Source of the DNA: a virus
Length of the DNA stretch: 55,568 bases
Direction: 5' to 3' (one strand)
Virus record (IMG/VR): IMGVR_UViG_3300009157_000022
Coordinates: 1-55,568 of that record
In this document: positions 1 through 4,745 of the stretch, one piece after another
Layout of the letters: the number at the start of each line of letters is the position of its first letter
How positions within the stretch are numbered: position 1 is the first letter of the stretch
Made by a program: the position numbers and the translations under genes
The notes under the pieces: generated by a model
The model's input: the letters and a program-made list of their open reading frames with translations, nothing else
The model's database searches: none
Told to the model about the DNA's origin: nothing

Positions 1-315
1 GGCGAGGTTCGCACCGGCGAGGTACGCACGGGCGAGGTTCGCACGGGCGAGGTTCGCACCGGCGAGGTACGCATCGGCGAGGTTCGCACCGGCGAGGTTC
101 GCACCGGCGAGGTACGCATCGGCGAGGTACGCATCGGCGAGGTCCGCATCGGCGAGGTCCGCACGGGCGAGGTTCGCACCGGCGAGGTACGCATCGGCGA
201 GGTTCGCACCGGCGAGGTTCGCACCGGCGAGGTACGCACGGGCGAGGTTCGCACGGGCGAGGTTCGCACCGGCGAGGTACGCATCGGCGAGGTTCGCACC
301 GGCGAGGTTCGCATC
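1..315 (-). repeat. 21 tandem 15-bp units encoding the pentapeptide array
   Basis: The plus strand reads GGCGAGGTNCGCAYS 21 times without a gap. Variation is confined to position 9 and the last two bases. Units 1-6 (1-90) are identical to units 15-20 (211-300), so a 14-unit (210 bp) higher-order duplication sits on top of the 15-bp period. There are no spacers, so this is a coding repeat and not a CRISPR array. Confidence 0.95.
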
Positions 316-429
316 GGCGTTGACGGCTTGCTCCAGCGCCGTGCGGATCGGTTGCGGATCGTCGTCGGCAACTTCCGCGGTGTAGAGGACGGCTTCGGTG
401 TAGCGGTGTTTGATGGTGATGGTTTTCAC
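1..429 (-). CDS. Pentapeptide-repeat protein, 3' end outside window
   Basis: The GTG start at 429-427 shares a GTGA overlap with the stop of the upstream zinc-ribbon gene. The first 38 residues are ordinary (begins MKTITIKHRYTEAVLY). From residue 39 to the window edge the protein is 21 uninterrupted pentads of the form A(N/Y/D)LA(G/D/R), the classic pentapeptide pattern with central Leu. Such proteins fold as a right-handed quadrilateral beta-helix, and some mimic DNA and protect or inhibit gyrase. The role of this one is unknown. It is the last visible gene of the leftward early operon that starts at 1617. Only 143 codons are visible and no stop is seen. Confidence 0.85.
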   Translation of the reverse strand, partial: MKTITIKHRYTEAVLYTAEVADDDPQPIRTALEQAVNADANLAGANLADAYLAGANLARANLARAYLAGANLAGANLADAYLAGANLARADLADADLADAYLADAYLAGANLAGANLADAYLAGANLARANLARAYLAGANLA

Positions 430-797
430 TGCGCCACCTCCCACCGCTGCTCTTTAACCGGGTGCCCCATGTCGTCGACCTCGACGGCGACGATCTTCCC
501 GACGATGCCGAGGGCGCGTGCGTGCTCGATCGCCTGCTCGCCTGCCGTGGCGTTGAAGATGTGGCCGTCCTGACCGAATGCAGCGACGATTTCCGTCCTG
601 ATGCCGGCGTCGGTCTTGACGGAGCGGCAGATGACAAACCGGCGGATGCGCGGGATGGGTTGGCGCTTGTGGGGGTCGAACGACGCCGCGCTGAGCGGCT
701 CGACGCCGATCGCCGCGACACAGGACGGGCACATGCCGTCGTCGTCGGTGTCGATGAGTGCCGCAACCGAGCGGCCACAGGTAGAGCAGGTCAGCAT
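426..797 (-). CDS. Small zinc-ribbon protein
   Basis: I chose ATG 797 (MLTCSTCGRS) because it overlaps the previous stop as TAATG. The 123-residue product starts with two CxxC knuckles (CSTC, then CPSC about 20 residues later), a zinc ribbon of the kind common in phage DNA- or RNA-binding accessory proteins. The C-terminal two thirds have no motif I recognise. It is coupled by GTGA to the pentapeptide gene downstream and belongs to the leftward early operon. Function unknown. Confidence 0.75.
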   Translation of the reverse strand: MLTCSTCGRSVAALIDTDDDGMCPSCVAAIGVEPLSAASFDPHKRQPIPRIRRFVICRSVKTDAGIRTEIVAAFGQDGHIFNATAGEQAIEHARALGIVGKIVAVEVDDMGHPVKEQRWEVAQ

Positions 798-1060
798 TAC
801 GCGGCTCCCTTCCTGTAGAAACGGGTTCGACACGGACCGTGCTGGCTCGCGTCGTAACGGACCATGTCGGTGGCCAATTCTTCGATCGTGTCAGCGTTGA
901 GTTCCGGACCTGAGACGAAGGTGAACATCGCGCCACCGGCCATGCGGTTACCGCCGATGTCGTAGTCCACGACGAACATTGTGGAGCCCATGTCGGTCTC
1001 GACGATGACCGACGGTTGGCCGTCGACGAGCGGGCCGAAGTGCCATGACATGGCGGTCAT
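797..1060 (-). CDS. Hypothetical early-operon protein, 87 aa
   Basis: The start ATG 1060 overlaps the upstream stop as ATGA. The product (begins MTAMSWHFGPLVDG) has alternating hydrophobic and charged stretches that suggest a small beta-rich soluble domain. There is no signal peptide or transmembrane segment and I recognise no family. It is the second gene of the leftward operon expressed from the promoter at 1624-1652. Confidence 0.65.
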   Translation of the reverse strand: MTAMSWHFGPLVDGQPSVIVETDMGSTMFVVDYDIGGNRMAGGAMFTFVSGPELNADTIEELATDMVRYDASQHGPCRTRFYRKGAA

Positions 1061-1617
1061 GACTTCACCGCCGGCTGCGAGAGTTGCAAATCGAGAGCGC
1101 GAATCTCGTACTCGAGCATTGCCCGCGCGGTCTTGTTGCGCGTGCAGCGCAACTCCTGAACGAGTGCACGACGCTCGGCGAGAAGGTCCTGCGCGCTTCT
1201 CACGACGCGCTCCTTGCCATCGACGCGACCCAACAGACGCCACACAACCCGCGGTCGCTTAGCTCGTCCTCCGTCGCCTGCACCGTCTGGCAGGCCACGC
1301 AAACGCGCCGCGACCTGGCGGTCCATCTCGGCCGGGGTCTCGTAGCCGAGCCACTCCGCGCCCGGGACGTCGTACTCGGCGCCAGCGGCAGCACACTGAT
1401 TGACCAGGTATTCGAGATCGTCCGGGGCGTCGGCGTAGGCCCAGCGGATGCGCTCGCCCGCGCGGTGACCGTCCCAGCGGAGATGATCGCCGGAGAGTCG
1501 GCCGTAGGTCGAGCGGACTAGGCCAGAGGAGTCGAGCCATTCGATCCTGATCAACTCCTCGCCGTGGGAAAGGGAGTAGCGGAGGAGCGGGGCGACCGGG
1601 GATGCGGTTGCGAGCAT
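1057..1617 (-). CDS. Hypothetical protein, first gene of leftward early operon
   Basis: This 186-residue protein has no family I recognise. The N-terminal half is rich in aromatic residues and may be beta-rich. The C-terminal third is basic and helical (DLLAERRALVQELRCTRNK), possibly a short coiled coil. The ATG at 1617 lies exactly 6 bp after a TAGAGT -10 box, so the mRNA is probably leaderless. Transcription should be under direct repressor control, because a palindromic operator fills the promoter spacer. Confidence 0.7.
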   Translation of the reverse strand: MLATASPVAPLLRYSLSHGEELIRIEWLDSSGLVRSTYGRLSGDHLRWDGHRAGERIRWAYADAPDDLEYLVNQCAAAGAEYDVPGAEWLGYETPAEMDRQVAARLRGLPDGAGDGGRAKRPRVVWRLLGRVDGKERVVRSAQDLLAERRALVQELRCTRNKTARAMLEYEIRALDLQLSQPAVKS

Positions 1618-1623
1618 GAAGCC

Positions 1624-1652
1624 ACTCTACTAAGCAACGCTTAGGATGTCAA
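1624..1652 (-). promoter_or_regulatory. Leftward sigma70-type promoter with embedded operator
   Basis: On the minus strand TTGACA (1652-1647) is followed by a 17-bp spacer and TAGAGT (1629-1624), then 6 bp and the ATG at 1617. The spacer contains the palindrome at 1630-1644, so a bound repressor would block RNA polymerase directly. No leader is left for a Shine-Dalgarno site. Confidence 0.8.
1630..1644. promoter_or_regulatory. Operator palindrome OL1
   Basis: CTAAGCAACGCTTAG has perfect 6-bp arms around AAC. The same arms recur at 2468-2482 next to the Cro-like gene. The pattern fits a homodimeric HTH repressor. Confidence 0.75.
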
Positions 1653-1663
1653 GTGGCGCTTAG
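1649..1663. promoter_or_regulatory. Operator-like half-matched site OL2
   Basis: TCAAGTGGCGCTTAG keeps one perfect GCTTAG arm and a degenerate left arm. Its centre is 19 bp from OL1, a spacing that would allow cooperative binding. It also overlaps the -35 box and the stop of the 1660-1857 gene. Confidence 0.5.
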
Positions 1664-1857
1664 TAAGAAGTCAGCCGAAGGCGATTTCTCCGACGAGGGC
1701 GCGTGCCAAAAATGACCCCCTCCATGACGGCGAGTAGTCCGGTCAGTGCGGCTGGATCGTCTCCAGCGGCATTCAAAACGCGCGCGAAACGAGCTTCCTG
1801 AGTTACCGCGTTTCCGGCCCGTCGCGGTGCCGGCGTCTTCTTTGTCTTCACTGTCAT
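1660..1857 (-). CDS. Hypothetical small basic protein
   Basis: The product has 65 residues with a basic N-terminus (MTVKTKKTPAPRR) and a basic tail (RPRRRNRLR). The sequence GGAGGAG sits only 2 bp before ATG 1857 but 6 bp before an in-frame GTG at 1851, so GTG 1851 may be the true start (63 residues). It could be a small nucleic-acid-binding protein, but no motif proves it. Confidence 0.5.
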   Translation of the reverse strand: MTVKTKKTPAPRRAGNAVTQEARFARVLNAAGDDPAALTGLLAVMEGVIFGTRPRRRNRLRLTSY

Positions 1858-2004
1858 CTCCTCCGGTATCGGCTGCTGCCTACGCCGGTTGATTAGGGAT
1901 GTGCAGTTCTACAAGAGCCGTCTGACTGAATTTTGGAGGGTTCCGGATTGGAGTGGTTTCGTTAGTATTCCGACGACACCTGCAGCATTTGGTTGCGGAC
2001 CGAT

Positions 2005-2427
2005 CTAGCGCTGGATCATCGGGGTTATGAGACGAAGCCACGATTCGGCGGCGCTCAAGATCTCTTGACGTTGCTCGGGGGTGGCGATTCGCCAGAGGTA
2101 ATCGATCTGATCTTTCACCTGGGCAATCGGGCTTTCCGGGTCAAAGATCGTCGGCTGTGCGGCACCAAGGATCTTGTTGAGCGCCGGCATATAAGCCGAG
2201 TAGCTGGGCCTCAGTGGTTCGCCTTTTTTTCCGACAAGGAACTGGGTGAGCGCACTCGACGAGCAAGTGACACGCTTGTCTGCTTTTTCGACGAGAACCG
2301 CGAGATCGTCAAAAGTAAGCCCCTTCTCTTCTCTGCGACGTCGCGCCCACGCCTTATAGGAAAGCGTTGCCCAATAAACTGGCACCGGTTCAGTGGGGAT
2401 AGGTCGCCTCTTAGCCACGCTTAGCAA
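2005..2427 (-). CDS. Phage repressor-like XRE-family HTH protein
   Basis: The N-terminal ~70 residues contain a helix-turn-helix of the XRE kind (AWARRRREEKGLTFDDLAVLV, then a serine-rich recognition helix SSSALTQFLVG). The remaining ~65 residues are helical and could mediate dimerisation. It is transcribed divergently from the Cro-like gene, with operator palindromes between them, which is the standard lysogeny-switch layout. The TTG at 2427 and a GTG at 2418 are both possible starts, and neither has a Shine-Dalgarno site. An operator-like site (2410-2424) covers these starts, which would give autoregulation. No LexA-like peptidase domain is visible. Confidence 0.7.
   Translation of the reverse strand: MLSVAKRRPIPTEPVPVYWATLSYKAWARRRREEKGLTFDDLAVLVEKADKRVTCSSSALTQFLVGKKGEPLRPSYSAYMPALNKILGAAQPTIFDPESPIAQVKDQIDYLWRIATPEQRQEILSAAESWLRLITPMIQR
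2410..2424. promoter_or_regulatory. Operator-like site over the repressor start
   Basis: CTTAGCCACGCTTAG matches the perfect operator at 1630 in 13 of 15 positions. It overlaps the presumed start codon region of the repressor. A lone ACTTAG half-site follows at 2444-2449. Confidence 0.55.
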
Positions 2428-2455
2428 CCGTGCACCACTTCCTACTTAGTTGCGG

Positions 2456-2488
2456 TTGACATGCGTCCTAAGTCGTGCTTAGTAGAGT
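2456..2488 (+). promoter_or_regulatory. Rightward promoter region with operator OR
   Basis: TTGACA at 2456-2461 and TAGAGT at 2483-2488 are the same hexamers as in the leftward promoter, but they lie 21 bp apart instead of 17. The palindrome CTAAGTCGTGCTTAG at 2468-2482 ends directly at the TAGAGT box, just as at the left promoter. Either the spacing makes this promoter depend on an activator, or another -35 is used. Confidence 0.55.
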
Positions 2489-2490
2489 GT

Positions 2491-2715
2491 GTGGAATTGA
2501 GCGAACGCATCAATCGCTGGCGCGAGAGCAAGGAAGGCCTCAGCCAGGCCGCGCTCGCTAAGAAGATCGGCATCAGCCCGTCTGCTGTCGCGCAGTGGGA
2601 GCTCGGCCAAACCACCCCGACGCATGACCATGTCGAGAAGATCGCTCACGCGGTCGGCGTCTCGGTTCAAGAGTTTTGGGGCCGCGTTCCGGCCAAGAAA
2701 CGCAAGGCCTCCTAA
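2491..2715 (+). CDS. Cro-like XRE-family HTH regulator
   Basis: The HTH is clear: ERINRWRESKEGLSQAALAK is followed by KIGISPSAVAQWELGQTTP, the canonical helix 2-turn-helix 3 of XRE proteins. The product has about 74 residues, the usual size of Cro. An upstream ATG at 2461 lies inside the TTGACA box and is an unlikely start. GTG 2491 or TTG 2497 (giving MSERINRW) would leave an almost leaderless mRNA from the TAGAGT box. The basic C-terminus (AKKRKAS) runs straight into a terminator. Confidence 0.8.
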   Translation: MELSERINRWRESKEGLSQAALAKKIGISPSAVAQWELGQTTPTHDHVEKIAHAVGVSVQEFWGRVPAKKRKAS

Positions 2716-2748
2716 CACCATGTTGCCAAACACTCATGGTGTTTTTTT
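2714..2748 (+). terminator. Rho-independent terminator after cro-like gene
   Basis: A perfect 9-bp stem (AACACCATG / CATGGTGTT) with a 12-nt loop is followed by a run of seven T (2742-2748). The stem overlaps the stop codon of the Cro-like gene. The minus strand has no matching T tract, so it works rightward only. Confidence 0.9.
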
Positions 2749-2815
2749 GCGCGCATCGGTGTGCGAGGACGCCACACGTGACGAGGTCGCCCTCCGTAGA
2801 AAACGCAACGAATGC

Positions 2816-3271
2816 TCACCTCGCCATCTCGATGCTGCAAAACAGCATCATCGGCATCCCGGACTGCGAGCCGACGCTGACGCCCTTCATGACGACGCCG
2901 TCGCCTGGCTCCTGTCTCGCCGCGGTGTGCTCGTCCACGCCGGCACACCCGACAAGGTTTCGATTGCGACTGGACCCAAGGAACACAAGTGGTGCGCCGT
3001 CCCGATCTCTAAGCACCGCGCTGACAGATCCGGCTACGCGCAGCGCCCTGCCCCTGTAACGCCCGTCGGCAGAGACCTGGTTCTCGTCGTACGCCTTGGC
3101 AAGTTCGAACATTGTGACGTCAACGTAGGGGCCATCTTCGGCAAGGCGTCTGAGTCTTTCCGTTGCGGTCGGCTCACGTGTCGCGGTCATGTCGTTGAAC
3201 ATAGCGAGAGCGACGCCGCCGACGAGTCCAGCGCCGAATACCCCGAGTGCGATTTTCGTTTTCTTGGTCAT
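2816..3271 (-). CDS. Membrane-anchored OB-fold (tRNA_anti-like) protein
   Basis: The N-terminus has a basic start and a hydrophobic segment (IALGVFGAGLVGGVALAMF), so the protein is anchored in or exported across the inner membrane. The rest follows the tRNA_anti-like family pattern: AYDENQVSADGRYRGRALRV, then a short beta-rich OB-fold, two Cys and a C-terminal ...LFC... strand. Despite the family name these are usually extracytoplasmic proteins of unknown role. It lies 3 bp after the lipoprotein gene 3275-3586, and the pair may be a superinfection or lysogenic-conversion cassette. Confidence 0.65.
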   Translation of the reverse strand: MTKKTKIALGVFGAGLVGGVALAMFNDMTATREPTATERLRRLAEDGPYVDVTMFELAKAYDENQVSADGRYRGRALRVAGSVSAVLRDRDGAPLVFLGSSRNRNLVGCAGVDEHTAARQEPGDGVVMKGVSVGSQSGMPMMLFCSIEMAR

Positions 3272-3274
3272 GTC

Positions 3275-3586
3275 TTACTTCCCCGCCACCGCGACACCCT
3301 CGCGCATCTCGCGGCATCGATTGCCCCACTTCCATCCGTTGTCGGCGGACGCCGTATAGGCGATGACGGTAAGCGCGGCGGGGCCTGCGATCGCGGCGCT
3401 CCGATCGTCGTTCAAGACGAGGCCGGTCGTGATCGCCGCGACGCTGGCGGCCACGCCGACGAGGTCGGCTATCGCGAACACGCGGTGGGACCAGCACGAC
3501 GCGGAGCGCCCTGCCGTGGCAGGCGGCCTGGACTGGAACGCGATCGAGCAGGCGGACAGCAAGACGACGATCAGAATTATTCGCAT
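3275..3586 (-). CDS. Small lipoprotein
   Basis: I chose ATG 3586 because the reading frame upstream is not protein-like and this start gives a perfect lipoprotein signal (MRIILIVVLLSAC, lipobox LSAC). The mature part has two hydrophobic stretches (VFAIADLVGVAASVAAITTG and AIAGPAALTVIAY). A TACGAT box lies exactly 6 bp upstream of ATG, so the mRNA is probably leaderless. It lies next to the lysogeny switch and is transcribed leftward into the OB-fold membrane protein gene, a typical place for genes expressed in the lysogen. Confidence 0.65.
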   Translation of the reverse strand: MRIILIVVLLSACSIAFQSRPPATAGRSASCWSHRVFAIADLVGVAASVAAITTGLVLNDDRSAAIAGPAALTVIAYTASADNGWKWGNRCREMREGVAVAGK

Positions 3587-3592
3587 GACCGC

Positions 3593-3598
3593 ATCGTA
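3593..3598 (-). promoter_or_regulatory. TANNNT box 6 bp before the lipoprotein ATG
   Basis: TACGAT on the minus strand, then 6 bp, then ATG 3586. I see no good -35. The geometry is identical to the promoters at 1624, 20138 and 30487. Confidence 0.5.
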
Positions 3599-3709
3599 AG
3601 TCTCGATCCTGATGCTTGCGCGGCAGATCTGTGCGTAACCGCGCGGTCGACCGAGCGCCTCCGCTACAACTTGGTGTTTTTTTTGGTCAAAATCGCTCGT
3701 GCGAACGAG

Positions 3710-3726
3710 AGAGAAATCTATTCTCT
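3710..3726. promoter_or_regulatory. Inverted repeat upstream of the 3763 regulator
   Basis: AGAGAA, five bases, TTCTCT: a perfect 6-bp palindrome 36 bp before the ATG of the regulator. A second small hairpin (CTCGT gcga ACGAG, 3696-3709) lies just upstream. It could be an operator of this gene or the lipoprotein unit. Confidence 0.35.
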
Positions 3727-3762
3727 TGTGAATAACCAGTCGGTGCGCCTGTGCAGTTGACC

Positions 3763-4134
3763 ATGGGTTCCGACGACGATCCGCGCGCGACCGCTGCATG
3801 GTTCGCGCTGCACGACGCGATCGAAAACGCGGTCAGGCTCATCACGCCGAAAGAGCTTTGCTTCCGGCTCGGCATCTCGGCGCAGTACCTGTCCGAGGCG
3901 CTGCACAACAAGAACAGCAAGGGCTTTCGCGTCGAGTGGCTGACCACCGTGATCGCGATGGCGCCGCTCGAGGCCGTGCTGCCGATTTTGCGCGCGATGT
4001 GCGACCTGCGTGGGTTCGACGTCGAGCGCAAAAAGCAATTGACGCCCGAGCAGGAGCTCGCGGCCACACGGGACGCGCTCAAGCGACTCGCGCCGGCTGT
4101 GCTCGATCTCGTCGACAAAGAGATCGGCAAGTGA
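3763..4134 (+). CDS. Putative phage transcriptional regulator (CII/CP76-like HTH)
   Basis: The protein has 123 residues (127 from GTG 3751). Its N-terminal half reads like an HTH: AIENAVRLITPKELCFRLGI, then SAQYLSEALHNKNSKGF, where an Ala-Gln-Tyr-Leu recognition helix follows a short turn. The C-terminal half is helical (LTPEQELAATRDALKRLAP). Size, position between switch and replication genes, and HTH placement resemble CII-type phage regulators. That makes it the best candidate in the window for an activator of the repeated GAAATCGACCC promoters, but no direct evidence links them. Confidence 0.6.
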   Translation: MGSDDDPRATAAWFALHDAIENAVRLITPKELCFRLGISAQYLSEALHNKNSKGFRVEWLTTVIAMAPLEAVLPILRAMCDLRGFDVERKKQLTPEQELAATRDALKRLAPAVLDLVDKEIGK

Positions 4135-4222
4135 TCTCCAACGCCCTCGGCAAGCGCTAATCGCCTCCCTCCGTCTCCACCTATCCCGCCCGTCTGCCCT
4201 CGAACCTCAGAGATTTTCGCAA

Positions 4223-4474
4223 ATGACCCGAACCGACCTAGGGCTCGCGCCCATCGACTCCACCACGAATTCTCCGACGACACCATGCGTGGAGATACGG
4301 AGTGCGCTGGCGTCACAGTCCGACCGCGTCATCGCTGGCCTTAACGAACTGCGCACCGCGCGCGCGATGGATCTCCGTCTCAAACACACGTTGACGGGAT
4401 TGGACGCCCTGACGCCGCCGCCCTCTAACGACTGGCCGGGACCATACGACTTCGATCTCGGCGGTGAGTCATGA
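4223..4474 (+). CDS. Hypothetical protein, 83 aa
   Basis: It starts at ATG 4223 with no Shine-Dalgarno site and ends in an ATGA overlap with the next small gene. The middle (ALASQSDRVIAGLNELRTAR) is probably helical, and the C-terminus is rich in Pro, Asp and Gly. No recognised family. Overlap with the next gene is the main argument that it is real. Confidence 0.5.
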   Translation: MTRTDLGLAPIDSTTNSPTTPCVEIRSALASQSDRVIAGLNELRTARAMDLRLKHTLTGLDALTPPPSNDWPGPYDFDLGGES

Positions 4475-4593
4475 CGTGCTCCGTCTGCCGTCGCTCCGCT
4501 GCCGTGCTCATCACGCATACGCAGCGCGTCGCTCGTCGCACCGTGACCTGTGCGATCTGTGTGCCGTGTGAGCTCAAGGAGCGGCGTTCGTGA
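4471..4593 (+). CDS. Tiny zinc-ribbon protein, 40 aa
   Basis: ATG 4471 overlaps the upstream stop as ATGA. The whole product is a minimal zinc ribbon: CSVC at the N-terminus and CAICVPC near the C-terminus, separated by about 22 residues. No other domain is present. The stop overlaps the GAAATCGACCC box of the next promoter. Confidence 0.6.
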   Translation: MTCSVCRRSAAVLITHTQRVARRTVTCAICVPCELKERRS

Positions 4594-4626
4594 AATCGAC
4601 CCACGCATACGTCGCGCGGCACGCTC
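4592..4626 (+). promoter_or_regulatory. Repeated bipartite promoter, site a (replication operon)
   Basis: GAAATCGACCC (4592-4602), 17 bp, CACGCTC (4620-4626), 5 bp, ATG 4632. The distance from box 1 to the start codon is 40 bp. It should drive the helicase, nuclease and primase genes. Confidence 0.75.
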
Positions 4627-4631
4627 CGTTT

Positions 4632-4745
4632 ATGCCTGGCAGCATGAACACACCGCATTCCCTCGCTCGAGCAGACCGCGCCGCTGCCAGGCACGCGAGA
4701 ACCGGGCGAGGGCTTCCTTTCAACAGCGGCGAGCCGTCGGCGTGA
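4632..4745 (+). CDS. Leader peptide-size ORF before the helicase
   Basis: ATG 4632 lies 5 bp after the CACGCTC promoter box, the same spacing as at other units, so this is where a leaderless mRNA would begin. An in-frame GTG at 4590 would give 51 residues but lies inside the promoter. The 37-residue product (begins MPGSMNTPHS) is basic and has no domain. Its stop shares GTGA with the helicase start, so it may mainly deliver ribosomes to the helicase by coupling. Confidence 0.5.
   Translation: MPGSMNTPHSLARADRAAARHARTGRGLPFNSGEPSA

Noticed and set aside
1-315. CRISPR array.
   Set aside because: The 15-bp units are contiguous, have no spacers and encode pentapeptides in frame.
2624-3760. Long rightward open frame (378 codons) across the OB-fold and lipoprotein genes.
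   Set aside because: GC-rich shadow: its product has no domain, and the minus-strand frames have a lipobox, a membrane segment and a family pattern.
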